Shown: positions 37,664 through 49,000, counted from the stretch's first letter. The stretch: 56,993 nucleotides of DNA from Isotricha intestinalis (GCA_023807065.1 JAJJLU010003542.1:1-56993), one strand, 5' to 3'. Numbers and translations: made by a program. Notes: generated from the letters alone by a model not told the origin.

Positions 37664-39361
37664 ATGTCAAAATTATCATTTGAAATAACTAGAATAGATG
37701 TGAAAAAAAAGGGAAATTATTTTATATTAGTACAACTTGATGAAACAGAATTTCCTTCAAAATTAACAAGAACACAAAAATTTAGAACAGAAATAGATTA
37801 TTCAACAGAATTTCCAGAATTCCATAAAAATTATTTTGAATTTAATAACGTTCAACTAGGAAATAAATTAGTTTTTCGAGTAGGATTATTTAATTTTAAT
37901 AATGTAAATTCAATAACAAAAGAGCAAAAATCATCGAATAAAATTCCACCAAGAATTTTATTTAATAATTCAACATTAATAGGTAGTTCAGATATATTAA
38001 TGACTCCAGAATGGATTGAAAAAATAAGAAAATCTAAATATGTTGAAAGTGATAAAATATTAATAAATCCAGAAATTAATAAAGAAGAAACTGGACATTG
38101 TTATTTTAAAATATATTGTAAAAGCCAAACTTTAGATACAAAAATATATGAAGATAATAAAGAAATTGAAGATTGTTATTATGATCCTTTTGAAAAAGAT
38201 GAAAAAAAAATTTCTGAGAAATTTAAAACCGTTGTTGCTTTAAATGAAGAAAAACAAATTGATATGGAGAAAATGCAAAAAAAATATGATGAAACTAATA
38301 ATCAAGTTAAACATGCTGCAAGAGAAAAAGAAGAAGTGAAAAAAAGTTTAAAAGAGCTTGAAGAAGAAAATAATTTTTTAAGGAAAAATTTAGCTAAATT
38401 ACAAAATTATGATGAAATACATATTGAAATAGATTTATTATCTCAATCTAATCAAGGTGTTGAAATGCTTCAAAAAAAATTAGCTGTTTTAAATGGACAA
38501 ATTGCAATTCAAAGACAAATTAAAAATGAATATGAAAAACAATATAAAGAAATAGAAAATTTAATGGCTAAAATTAATATAATTAAAAATAGATATGAAT
38601 TATTAAAAAACGCAAATCAAGAATTAAAATTTAATTATAAAGTTCATGAAGATATGCTTCCTTTAGTTACTACTTATGAAGAAAAAATAAAAAATAATAA
38701 TAAAATTATTCAAAATTTTAAAAATAATATTAAAGATGTTATTGATTTAAAAAATAAAAAATCTAATTTAACTTTACAAGAAGTAAATGAAAGAATTGAT
38801 ATGTTTGAAAAAGAAAGAAAAAAATTAGAAGAAAAAAAGCTTCAATTAAATTTATATTTAGATGTTTATTTTAAAGATAAAAACAGAGATAAAACTTATA
38901 ATGAATTAAGAGAACCTTTTTATAGAATAATTGGAAATGATCCAATTATGGGAAAAATATTATGTGAAGGAGAAGAAGAGGTTTTAGCAAATAATCAAAA
39001 TAAAATAAAAGAATTACAAAGTATTGTTGATGATTTAACTACTAAAATAAATAATTTTGATCAAAAAGAAAAAGAAAAAAAAGAAAAAGGAATTGTTATT
39101 GATCCTAATTTAATTCTTAAAAGAAATAATTTAAAAGAACAAGTTAATACTAAGTTAAATAAAGAACAATATTTAATGGAAGAAATTAAAAAAAATAAAT
39201 ATTCTTTTTTAGATGCTAAAGAAGTTTTAAAAGCGAAAATTGCACATTTAGATGATATTATTGAAAGAGAATTAAAATATGCAAGAATAAGAACTTATGA
39301 AGAAGGTGCTTATGCAAATAAGGATAAAATATATTATGATGATAATATGGATTTTGATTAA
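37664..39361 (+). CDS. C2-like N-terminal domain plus long coiled coil
   Basis: 565 residues. The first ~165 are beta-rich (FEITRIDVKKKGNYFILVQL, FPEFHKNYFEFNN, LVFRVGLFNFN, GHCYFKIYC) and resemble a C2 domain without visible calcium-binding Asp clusters. A coiled coil follows from about 185 to 530, broken near 420-440 (FYRIIGNDPIMG). Such N-terminal C2 plus coiled-coil layouts occur in centriole and cilium proteins; the assignment here is by architecture only. Divergent from the LRR-like orphan across 188 bp. Confidence 0.7.
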   Translation: MSKLSFEITRIDVKKKGNYFILVQLDETEFPSKLTRTQKFRTEIDYSTEFPEFHKNYFEFNNVQLGNKLVFRVGLFNFNNVNSITKEQKSSNKIPPRILFNNSTLIGSSDILMTPEWIEKIRKSKYVESDKILINPEINKEETGHCYFKIYCKSQTLDTKIYEDNKEIEDCYYDPFEKDEKKISEKFKTVVALNEEKQIDMEKMQKKYDETNNQVKHAAREKEEVKKSLKELEEENNFLRKNLAKLQNYDEIHIEIDLLSQSNQGVEMLQKKLAVLNGQIAIQRQIKNEYEKQYKEIENLMAKINIIKNRYELLKNANQELKFNYKVHEDMLPLVTTYEEKIKNNNKIIQNFKNNIKDVIDLKNKKSNLTLQEVNERIDMFEKERKKLEEKKLQLNLYLDVYFKDKNRDKTYNELREPFYRIIGNDPIMGKILCEGEEEVLANNQNKIKELQSIVDDLTTKINNFDQKEKEKKEKGIVIDPNLILKRNNLKEQVNTKLNKEQYLMEEIKKNKYSFLDAKEVLKAKIAHLDDIIERELKYARIRTYEEGAYANKDKIYYDDNMDFD

Positions 39362-39997
39362 ATTTATTAAATATGTATATCAATTAATTATATATATAAA
39401 TTAAAATTTAAATTCAATAATAAAATTCTTGCAAATCAAATTATAAAATATATGAATATTAACAAATAAAAAAATATTATATATATGATTGAAATTTATT
39501 TTGTAATTCAAGTATTTTATTTAAATAACTGTTTTTTTTATGTTATCAAATCCATTGAATGAATCAAAATTTTGAGTATTATGTTATATTTTTAATTTTA
39601 TTGTTTTTTTTATAACATCATAAAATTTAGCATTAATATATTTTCTTTATTAATTTATCATAAAATTAATGATTAACAAATAGTATAAAGAGTCATTTAG
39701 CTGTGTTTTAATTGGATTATAATTTCACGAACTCTTGATATCAAAATTTTTTTTTCAACAATTAAACTAATCTCATTTTAATTATTGTACATTAACAAAA
39801 AAATTCTTAAAAAAAGATAAATCACATATATTTAAGTTAAGTAAATAAAATAATCAAAAGTAAAAAAAATGTTTAGGTGAAAATACTGTAATTTTAATAA
39901 TACATTTTTTAAAAAGGATGTGATAATTAATGAAAATATAATTTTGTTTATTTTTAAAAAAAATAAAATAAAAATAAATAAATATCAAAAAAATATA
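39362..39997. other. Intergenic, no gene seen
   Basis: 636 bp between two plus-strand genes, A/T-rich. It includes an in-frame ATG at 39920 upstream of the MORN-like gene; the 26 codons it would add are Lys/Ile/Asn and look like 5' leader. No RNA gene or repeat seen. Confidence 0.5.
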
Positions 39998-40966
39998 ATG
40001 TCGGTCAAAACTGCTTCAAGTCCAAATAAATCTGAAAAAATCCATTTTGACAAAATATTAATAACACGAGACATAGAAAGAAATTTAGAATACAGAGAAG
40101 AAAATGTGATAATAAAAAAATGGGAAGGAGATGACGAAAATTCGAATATGTATTGTGGAAAAATAAATAATAAATTTTTAGGAATATTAAATGAATTATT
40201 CGAAAGAGAAGGATATTGTATAAATAATTATTCAAATGGAGATTCATATTTTGGTTATTATTCTGAAGATCAAAGAGATAAACATGGTTTTTATGAATTT
40301 AAACCAGAAATAAAAAATGGAATAAGAAATCAAGAATTTTATTTTGGTTTATGGAAAAACGATAAAAGAAATAATAGAGGAATTAATTTATGGATAAGTG
40401 AATCAAATAAAAAAAAACCTTTTTCAGATTTTGATAATTCGAATTTTTCAGCTTTTATTGGTCTTTTTAATAATAATATTTATAATAAAGGAACTTATTT
40501 ATCTAAAGAAGAAGATGATTATTATGTTTATCATGGTTATTTAAATAATAAAGGTGAAAGAGAAGGAGAAAATTCATTATTTTATTCTTCAAGTTTAGAA
40601 GAATGTTTCTTTGGGAAATATGAAAATAATGATTTTATTTCTGGTTATGTTTGTAAATATGATGATGATGGTAATGTTAAAGATTTATGTAAATATGATA
40701 ATGATAATATTATTAAAGAAGAAAATTTAGATAATAATGTTGTTCAAGATATTTGTAAGAAATTATTTATTTTCAGAAATGTTATTATGGGAAAAGATTA
40801 TTTTGGGGATATTTATAATTGCTTTGGTAATGCTTATAATTTTAAAAATAAACAAATGAAAGATATTGATGATTTAAATAGTGATAAATATTTAGATATT
40901 ATGACTGCAGCGATTAGTTATAATAAAGCTACTATTTTTAATGATATTGAAAAGTTTGTTTTTTAG
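39998..40966 (+). CDS. MORN-like protein
   Basis: 322 residues from the ATG at 39998. I prefer this start to the upstream in-frame ATG at 39920 because the intervening sequence is leader-like and MSVKTASSPNKSEKIHF is the first ordered stretch. Weak MORN-type units are visible: CINNYSNGDSYFGYYSEDQR (about 82-100), EFYFGLWKNDKRNNRG, YHGYLNNKGEREGEN, CFFGKYENNDFISGY. Repeats are more degenerate than in the gene at 13711. Likely a cortical or cytoskeletal scaffold. Ends with TAG. Confidence 0.72.
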   Translation: MSVKTASSPNKSEKIHFDKILITRDIERNLEYREENVIIKKWEGDDENSNMYCGKINNKFLGILNELFEREGYCINNYSNGDSYFGYYSEDQRDKHGFYEFKPEIKNGIRNQEFYFGLWKNDKRNNRGINLWISESNKKKPFSDFDNSNFSAFIGLFNNNIYNKGTYLSKEEDDYYVYHGYLNNKGEREGENSLFYSSSLEECFFGKYENNDFISGYVCKYDDDGNVKDLCKYDNDNIIKEENLDNNVVQDICKKLFIFRNVIMGKDYFGDIYNCFGNAYNFKNKQMKDIDDLNSDKYLDIMTAAISYNKATIFNDIEKFVF

Positions 40967-41113
40967 AAAAAAGAAAATATATTTAATTTATTATTTTTTT
41001 GGTAAAAAAGAAAAAAAATAAATAAATTAACAAATTATTTAAAAACCTTTATTTAAATAAATAACACAAAAAAACCTTTTCCAATAAAAAGAAAAAAAAA
41101 TAAAAAAAAAAAA

Positions 41114-43696
41114 ATGTCTCATAATCAAAATTTAAAAAATTCAAAATTCAATAAAGGAAAAAATCAAACATCTCCAAAGCCTAAAACAATACCTCCAATA
41201 TTTCGTAAAAATATAATAAAACCAGCACATTCCTCAAATTCATTTCAGAACACATTAAACAACCAAGGATCATACACAAATCAAATATCGGAGAATTCCC
41301 GTATGTCTCCTTATCAAAACTTTCATAATAATTCAGCAAACGAAAAACCAAATCCATTAATGGAAAATAGTATAACACCAAAAAAAACAGAAACAAGTGG
41401 AAATCGTCCTTTACCTCGTTTCGGTCAATCATTAGTAAGTATAACTCCAGTAAAATTATTATTATTTGGAGGAGCAGTTGGAGATGTTAAAAATTTTAAA
41501 TTTTCAAATGAAATTTTCTTATTTAATTTAATGACTTTAATTTGGAGTAAAATTATTATTGAAGATAATAATAATATTCCCAAAGAAAGAGCAGCTCATG
41601 CTGCATGTTCTAATAATAATAATCAAATGGTTATACATGGAGGAAGTGTAGGTGGACAAGGTTTAGCTGATGATGAGTTATGGCTTTTTGAATTAAGAAA
41701 TGATAATGAAGAATATGGTTTTTGGAAAAAAATTGATTATTCGGGAAATGGACCTGGAAAAAGATATGGTCATACTATAAATTATATGAATCCTTATTTT
41801 ATCTTATTTGGAGGATCTTGTAATCTTCATTTATTAAATGATGTTTGGATTATTGATATTAATAATTCTCCTCATTGGATTAAATTAGATTTTAAAAATA
41901 ATGTTGCTCCTTCTCCGAGATTATATCAAACTTGTGGTTTTTGTGATAAAGGAAATTCAAAGGAAATGTTATTATTATTTGGAGGAAGAGATTCTAATGA
42001 AAATCCTTTAAATGATATTTGGTATTTATCTAAACAAAGAGATAATTCTTATAGTTGGACTAGAGTTCCTATTAGTGATAATGAATTACTTAGACCTAGA
42101 TATAATCATTCTGTTTCTTTTTATGGAAATTTAATGATAATTATAGGAGGAAGAAGTAATAAAAATCATAATGGAATATTACCTATTCAAGTTTTTGATA
42201 CTAGTAAAAATGATATTTTTGATTTTCCAGGTGTTGGTATGAATAGACATAGTTCTTTTATTTTAGATAAATTTATTTATTTATATGGAGGGTTTAATGA
42301 TAAAAACCAAACTCAACCAATTGGAGAACTTAGTAAAATATCAATAGAAGATTTATTCCAAAATTCACCTTTAAGTAGATTAATTGAAGTTAATAATAAA
42401 ATTACTAAAATTACAAAAACTAATAATAAACCTATTAAAAAATCAAAATTTAAATTAAGTTATGATGTTGTTATTGGAGCAGGTGGAATTGTTAATCAAG
42501 ATTCTGAAGAAAATGAAGATGAAGATATGACTTCAGTCTTTAAAAAAGTAAATATTGATGAATTACAAGAAGAAAATAAAAGAATTGGAGAATATAATAA
42601 TAATTTACTTATACAAAGTAAACCTTCTTTTAATATTGATTTAATAAATAAATTTATAGATACTTTATTAAGACCTTTTGAATGGTTTGATAATAGTAAA
42701 ATGGATGAAGTACATAAATCACTTCCTTTTCAATTAAAAGAAATATATGCTTTAATATTGGAAGTTAAACCTATTTTAGAAAAAGAAAAAAGTTTAATTA
42801 GAATTCGTTCTCCATGTAAAATATTTGGTAATATATATGGTGATTATAATGATTTAATGAGATTTTTTGAATCATTTGGAAACCCAAGTGATGATAATCA
42901 AATGGGAGATATTAATGTTATGCAATATATATTTTTAGGAGATTTTTGTGATAGATGTTATTATTCCCTTGAAAATATTTTATTATTATTTGCTTTAAAA
43001 GTTAAATACCCTCATTTTATTTATTTAATAAGAGGACATCATGAAGATATTAAAGTAAATATTAATAGTGGTTTAGGTCAAGAATGTAAAGAAAGATTAG
43101 ATGATGATATAACACAAAATAAAAGTTTATTTTATTTTTTTAATCAAGTTTTTGATTTATTGCCTTTTGGTATTTTAGTTGATAATACTATATTATGTAT
43201 TCATGGCGGAATTGGTTCTGTGATTTCTTCTTTGGAAGATATTGAAAATATTAAAAGACCAATTCACATAGAACAAAATGTTATTAATAAAGAACAACAA
43301 ATTATTCTTGATTTATTATATAGTGAATTCAGTGAAGAAATTGATAATATAGAACCAAATAAAGAAAGAGATAAAGAAGGAAAAGGTTTTATTGTTAAAT
43401 ATGGTAAAAAAAGATTAAATAAATTTTTAATTGATAATAAAATTTCTCTTTTAATTACTTCACATAAATTTTCTAAAGAAGGAGTTATATCAATGAATGA
43501 TGATAGATTACTTAATATTTTTTCTGGGTCTAATTATATGGATAAATATAAAAATTTCGGAGGTATGGTTATTATAGGAAAAAAAACTGCAAATAGACCT
43601 ATAAATATTATACCTAGGTTAATTAATTCTAATGAAAATAAAAAAGAAACTTATAGAAAAAATGTTAGTGCTTCTCCAGTAAGAGAAAATTTTTAA
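41114..43696 (+). CDS. PPKL: Kelch-PPP phosphatase (PPKL/BSL family) with degenerate active site
   Basis: 860 residues. Kelch blades occupy about 105-390 (LLLFGGAVGD, VIHGGSV, YFILFGGSCN, LLLFGGRDSN, LIIIGGRSN, LYGGFN). The PPP phosphatase domain runs from about 540 to 835. Its motifs are altered: GDxHG reads GNIYGD (about 573), GDxVDRG reads GDFCDRC (about 608), GNHE reads GHHE (about 641), while CIHGGIG is kept. The Asp and His of the first motif and the Asn of GNHE, all metal ligands, are missing, so catalysis is doubtful. The architecture defines PPKL, known from plants (BSU1 clade, brassinosteroid signalling) and alveolates, where it shapes apical or cortical structures. Confidence 0.88.
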   Translation: MSHNQNLKNSKFNKGKNQTSPKPKTIPPIFRKNIIKPAHSSNSFQNTLNNQGSYTNQISENSRMSPYQNFHNNSANEKPNPLMENSITPKKTETSGNRPLPRFGQSLVSITPVKLLLFGGAVGDVKNFKFSNEIFLFNLMTLIWSKIIIEDNNNIPKERAAHAACSNNNNQMVIHGGSVGGQGLADDELWLFELRNDNEEYGFWKKIDYSGNGPGKRYGHTINYMNPYFILFGGSCNLHLLNDVWIIDINNSPHWIKLDFKNNVAPSPRLYQTCGFCDKGNSKEMLLLFGGRDSNENPLNDIWYLSKQRDNSYSWTRVPISDNELLRPRYNHSVSFYGNLMIIIGGRSNKNHNGILPIQVFDTSKNDIFDFPGVGMNRHSSFILDKFIYLYGGFNDKNQTQPIGELSKISIEDLFQNSPLSRLIEVNNKITKITKTNNKPIKKSKFKLSYDVVIGAGGIVNQDSEENEDEDMTSVFKKVNIDELQEENKRIGEYNNNLLIQSKPSFNIDLINKFIDTLLRPFEWFDNSKMDEVHKSLPFQLKEIYALILEVKPILEKEKSLIRIRSPCKIFGNIYGDYNDLMRFFESFGNPSDDNQMGDINVMQYIFLGDFCDRCYYSLENILLLFALKVKYPHFIYLIRGHHEDIKVNINSGLGQECKERLDDDITQNKSLFYFFNQVFDLLPFGILVDNTILCIHGGIGSVISSLEDIENIKRPIHIEQNVINKEQQIILDLLYSEFSEEIDNIEPNKERDKEGKGFIVKYGKKRLNKFLIDNKISLLITSHKFSKEGVISMNDDRLLNIFSGSNYMDKYKNFGGMVIIGKKTANRPINIIPRLINSNENKKETYRKNVSASPVRENF

Positions 43697-43925
43697 TTGT
43701 CTCACAATAATTTTTTCTTTTTAATTGTATTATAATATCTTAAAAAAATCAATATTACTCAGAAATTATATTTATAAATAAATTAAAAAAATATTATTTT
43801 TCTTTTCATACATTAAATTAGGTATTATAAAAAAAAAATTTTTTTTTTTTTTATTTTTTTTATTGAAATAAAGGAATAAGAAATTTTAAGATAAAATATT
43901 TAAAGAATAAACCCTTTCTTTTTTT

Positions 43926-44285
43926 TTATTTTTGACTTTCTTCTTTTTTTTTTTCTTGTTCTTTTTTTCTTTCTTCTTCTTTTTGTTTTCTTTTTTCTTC
44001 ATTTTCTTTATAAAGTTTATCGAAATCTTTAGTTTTTTTAATAGTAACAACAAATCTAGTTCTTTTTCTACCATTTTCAATAATAGTTTCAGTCTTAACA
44101 TTTTCAATAGTAACATAACCAAATCTAACTAATCCTTCTGCTGCTCTTGCTGCAGTTCCTGCTGAATTTGTTGTTCCTGAAATATAAATTACTTCTGAGG
44201 ATAATAGAAATTCTTTTGCAAGATACATTATTTTTTTCCCATTATCAAAATGAGTCACTCTTAGTTCCTTTATTTCTGATGACAT
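43926..44285 (-). CDS. Alba-domain nucleic-acid-binding protein
   Basis: 119 residues. The Alba fold covers about 5-95: IKELRVTHFDNGKKIMYLAK, VIYISGTTNSAGTAARAAEG, and the hairpin IIENGRKRTRFVVTIKK. A Lys/Glu-rich tail (about 98-119) follows. Eukaryotic Alba proteins bind RNA or DNA; some serve in RNase P/MRP, others in translational control of mRNA in protists. The short single-domain form with charged tail gives no further clue to which. It is less A/T-biased in the core than neighbours. Convergent with PPKL. Confidence 0.85.
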   Translation of the reverse strand: MSSEIKELRVTHFDNGKKIMYLAKEFLLSSEVIYISGTTNSAGTAARAAEGLVRFGYVTIENVKTETIIENGRKRTRFVVTIKKTKDFDKLYKENEEKRKQKEEERKKEQEKKKEESQK

Positions 44286-44433
44286 TTTTTTAATGATATT
44301 ATATTATGATATATATTTTATAAAATTATATTTTTTTAGTATTTTTTTTATTTTTTGAGTTTCTGATTATTTACTTTAAAGGGATAAAACTTAGTTTTTA
44401 TTTTAAATAAAAAATTAAATAAAATGAAAATAT

Positions 44434-45693
44434 TTAATTAAATAATTTATCGTTTTTATCATTATTATTGTCTTTTGAAGGAGTATAATCATAAATATCT
44501 TCAATTTCATTGTATCTTACTTTTCTATTTTTTTTGAGTTTATCTTTAGAATAAATAAATAATCCAATTATAATAAATATAAAAAGAACAATTAGAAATA
44601 TTTTCATAAAATGATTATTATCTTTATTATCGAATTCAGAATAATAACCAATTAACTTTTTATCTGCGTCAAAAAAAAAATTAAATTTCCTAATAAAAGG
44701 TTGACCTAATTCCCAATTATAAGCCCGATATGACTTTACAAGTATAAGAAAAAAATATTTATCTTCAATTTTAATAAATAAATCTTCATATGTTAAAGTA
44801 AATGAATTATTTAAATATTTATGTTTAAAAACAAGATTTTTAAAACTTTTAACATTAAAATTATCATTACAATAAAAATAATAATAACCAGGAGATACTT
44901 TATTTTCAAAACATGTTTTATTATCAACAAAATTATTTTTTAATAAATAGTCTCTAAAAATAGAAGGACCTTTTATAAATTTAGAATTAATATCAAAAAT
45001 ACCTTTTCTATTTAAATCATTAGTAATAAAATTATCATATGTAATTTCATCAAATAATAATTCCCATAAAAATTTATTGTTTTCAATTTCTGCATTAGTT
45101 GTTTTAATATTATTTTCTTTAAATGTAGAATTATATTCATGTGGATATTTCCCTATTATTATTTTCCCTTTCTCATCATCATCATAAATAAAACTCCAAA
45201 CATATTTATTAATAACATTTAAAGTTTTTAATTGAACTACAAAATTATCATAGATTTCTTCATTTTTTGTTTTAAAACCTAATCCTAAAGAAGAAGGAGT
45301 ATTAATGTAAGTATTTGTTGATAAAAGAAATTTTAAATCTTTAACTTCTATTTCTTTATTTTTTGAATTATTAAAATAAAAAATCTCTTGACTTCTTTTT
45401 ATATCTTTTATTGTTATTTGATGAAAAGTTTTTGATAAACTTTCATTATATACACTATTATAAACTGTACTTCCACTTATTATAAATAGATAACTTGATA
45501 AAGTTAATTCAACTGGAACTTCTTGTATTGGATTTCCAATTTGTAAATTAGTAAAAACATGATAAAATAAATTTTTTTCTATATAATTCAATTGAGTCCA
45601 TTCTGAATTTTTATATTTGATATAAAAAGGTATTATTATTTCCTTTGTAATAATTGTTTTGATTAATTGAAATAAAAAGATTAGCTGAAACAT
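44434..45693 (-). CDS. Catalytically dead aspartic-protease homologue, membrane-anchored
   Basis: 419 residues with the same plan as the protease at 34084: N-terminal signal-like helix (FQLIFLFQLI), pepsin-like domain, C-terminal membrane helix at about 370-392 and acidic tail. At the first active-site position the sequence reads VELTLSSYLFI (61-71), so DTG is lost. The second reads GIFDINSKFIKGPS (about 230), retaining Asp but not Gly-Thr. Without the first Asp it cannot work as a normal aspartic protease. It may act as a receptor, chaperone or decoy for substrates. Fold recognition rests on motif spacing and similar strand order. Confidence 0.72.
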   Translation of the reverse strand: MFQLIFLFQLIKTIITKEIIIPFYIKYKNSEWTQLNYIEKNLFYHVFTNLQIGNPIQEVPVELTLSSYLFIISGSTVYNSVYNESLSKTFHQITIKDIKRSQEIFYFNNSKNKEIEVKDLKFLLSTNTYINTPSSLGLGFKTKNEEIYDNFVVQLKTLNVINKYVWSFIYDDDEKGKIIIGKYPHEYNSTFKENNIKTTNAEIENNKFLWELLFDEITYDNFITNDLNRKGIFDINSKFIKGPSIFRDYLLKNNFVDNKTCFENKVSPGYYYFYCNDNFNVKSFKNLVFKHKYLNNSFTLTYEDLFIKIEDKYFFLILVKSYRAYNWELGQPFIRKFNFFFDADKKLIGYYSEFDNKDNNHFMKIFLIVLFIFIIIGLFIYSKDKLKKNRKVRYNEIEDIYDYTPSKDNNNDKNDKLFN

Positions 45694-46023
45694 TTTTTTA
45701 TAATCATTTCATGGGAATTTGGAGAAAATTAAATATTTTATTATTTTTTTTTTTAAAAAAATTCCAAAAGAATAAATATTAAGAATATTTAATATTATAA
45801 AATATTTATTTATTTAATAACAATTAAAAGACAGAATAAAATTGGTTATTTTTCATAATTACAATGATGAAATCAACAAAATTTATTATCACAAAGAATT
45901 AAAGAAAATAAAAAATCTAAGTATATAAATATTCTTAATAATTCAACTATATTTTAAATGATACATAAATTATTTTATCACACGATATTCTTAATTAATA
46001 ATTTAATTCTTAATATAAATTAA
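45694..46023. other. Divergent intergenic region
   Basis: 330 bp between the starts of the dead protease homologue (minus) and glucan water dikinase (plus). A/T-rich; must contain both promoters. No motif or RNA gene is recognised. Confidence 0.45.
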
Positions 46024-49000
46024 ATGGCAGACTTAAAAAAATTAGAAAAAGAAGAAGAAAAAAAAGACGAAATTCCTCAAATTGAATCAACTGAATATGA
46101 ATTAGAAAAAGATTTAAAGATTAAAATTGATTGGTTTTATTCACATAGAAAAATAGAAAAAAAAGAAGAAGAAAAAAAAGAAGAAGAAGAAGAAAAATCT
46201 GAAGAAGAAGAAGATGAAGAAGATGAAGAATTAAAAAAATTAGGTGAAGAAATTGTAGATTTAAAATTTTCAACTGAAACTAATAAAAAATTAATTCTTC
46301 ATTGGGGTATTTTTTATGCTCATCGACAAGGAGGTTGGAATCATCCTCCTACAGAAAGTTATCCGCCTAAGACAAGAGAATTCGATAAAAATGCTCTTCA
46401 AACTGAATTTAATGAAGAAAAAATTGAAGAAGAAGAAAATAAAGAAGATAAAAAGAAAGAAGAAGAAAAAAAAGAAGAAGAAAAGAAAGAAGATGAAAAG
46501 AAAGAAGAAGAAAAGAAAGAAGATGAAAAAAAAGAAGAAAAAAAGAAAGAAGAAGAAAAGAAAGAAGAAGAAAAGAAAGAAGAAGAAAAAAAGTTGCATC
46601 AAACCATTCATATGATAATCCCTCGTGGAGAAGGATACAGTAATTACATAGGAGGAATAAACTTTGTATTTTTCGAGCCTAAAACAAACATATGGTATAA
46701 TAATTACAGACAAGATTATCAAATCAAATTTAAAATAAAAATAAACAAAAAAAAATCAAAGCAAATATTAGTAGAGAGTGGTTTATATGTTCCTCAATTT
46801 GTATTAGATGTAATAAACTGTGAAGCAAATTATGGTTCATGGACATTAATGCATAGATATAATAAATGCTATGATATAATTCAAACATTTAATGAAGAAA
46901 CATCAAATGAAAAATATGTTTGGATTTTAATTTGGTTAAGATATTCTCATCAAAGGCAACTTGATTGGCAAAGAAATTATAATACAAGACCAGTATTATT
47001 ATCAAATTCAATAAATAAATTAAGTTATGATTTAACAAATAGATTTAGTAAAAGTTTTCAAACTGAAAAATTATATAAAAATTTAATAAATTCAACATCC
47101 AATTTAATAAAAAACATTTTAGCTCAAATGGGCAAAGGAGTAGGAAATGGGCAAGAAATAAGAGATGAAATATTACATATGATTCAAAGGAATGATATGC
47201 ATGATTGCTTCTATGAAGAATGGCATCAAAAATTACATAATAATTCAACTCCTGACGATATTATTATTTGTGAAGCAGTTATTGAATTTTTAAAAAATAA
47301 AGGTAATTCTGAAGTCTATTGGAAAATATTAAAAAATGGAGGAATTACAAAAGAAAGATTAAAAAGTTATGAAAGAGGAATTCATCATGAACCAGTTTAT
47401 CAACCTAGATATAGAATATCTGATTTTGAAAATTATTTAAGAATTTTAAAAAGTGTTCATTCTGCTACTGATTTAGTTATGGATTATGATCAAAGTAAAT
47501 ATATTTATGATAATAATTCTAAAAGAATTTTCGATGAAGTTATTAGAAATAAAGATACTCAAGATATTATTCCTCAAATTAAAAGAGTTACTGAAGCTAG
47601 AGAACATTTACAAAATGTTATGAAACAAAATTTAAATGATATTAAAAAATTAAGAGATATATTATTCTTTGAATTATCACTTGAAATTTATGCTAGACAA
47701 TTAGTTGAAAAGATTATACATATTAAAATTGATTATGATAAATATATTGATGAAATTAATTTAATATTAAGAAATATTAAAGTTTCATATCCTAATTTTT
47801 CAGAATTTACTCTTTGTTTAAATGATTGGATGAGTATAGTAGATAAATTAAAAAAAGATAATTCAAAAGATTCTGCTTTAAAAGTAAAAAGCGTAGTAAG
47901 TAGATTAAATCGTCTTTTATCATCAGTAATAGATTTTTATAATAAATACTTTGATGCAAGAGCAAGATATTTTGGAAAAGAATGTGGAGTAGATAATTAT
48001 TATAGTAATTTATTTGCTGAAGAAATGCTTCGTGGAAGTATATTTTTTGCTTTATCAATGTTATTAAAAAAAATAGAACCTACAATAAGGAAGAATGCTC
48101 AATTATCAGATTGGTTAATTATATCAAGAGGTAAAAATGATTATGTAAAAGGTAATTTAATTATGGTTAAAAAATTACATGAAGTTCAATTTAAGAAATA
48201 TAATGAAAAAACTATTATTATAACTGAAAATGTTGATGGCAATGAAGAAATACCACATAATTGTGTTGGATTAATTATTATTAAAAGCGAAAATTATCCT
48301 GATATATTAGCTCATGTTTCTGTAAGAGCAAGAAATTTAAATACTTTATTTTGTGTTTGCTTTAATGAAAGTAAAAGTAATGAAATATTACAATCAGTTA
48401 ATAATAATGTGAAAGTTAGTATTGTTGAACAAAATATTAATTTTGAAAAAATTGAACATTTAAATGAAGAAGAAAAAAAAGAAGAAGAAAAAATAGAAAA
48501 AGTTAATTTAGTTGATTCAGGTGATAAATATGAAAAAATCTTCCTTGAATTAGAAGAATTTAATCCTAAATCAGTAGGAGCTAAAAGTAATAATTCTTTA
48601 AAAATATATAAAAAAATACCAGATTGTGATTTTATAAAATACCCAGAAAGTTTTGCAATACCATTTAATGTTCATGAATATTTTTTAAACCTTCCAGAAA
48701 ATAGTGAAATAAAAGAAGAAATAGAAGAATATTTATCAAAAGTAAAATTAGCAATTAAAAAAAGTGACATAAAAAGTTTATTAAAAAAATGTAAAGAGCA
48801 AACAAAAAAATTACAATTTGTCGAAAATGAAGAGACCAAAAAATTAAAAGATAAACTATTAAATTTCGGTATTGAAGAAAGTGAATTTGAGAAAGCATTT
48901 ACTGCAATAAAATCAGTATGGGCATCAAAATATAATGAAAGAGTATATATAGCAACATCAAAAGTAGGAATAACATTAGAAGAAATAAAAATGAGTGTTT

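Noticed and set aside
39920..39997. Upstream in-frame ATG of the MORN-like gene.
   Set aside because: The 26 added codons are mainly Ile, Lys and Asn and look like an A/T-rich leader; the ATG at 39998 precedes the first ordered sequence.
46291..46722. Long Phe-rich minus-strand frame opposite the glucan dikinase repeat.
   Set aside because: It is the complement of the Lys/Glu repeat (TTC/TTT codons), so its openness is a by-product.
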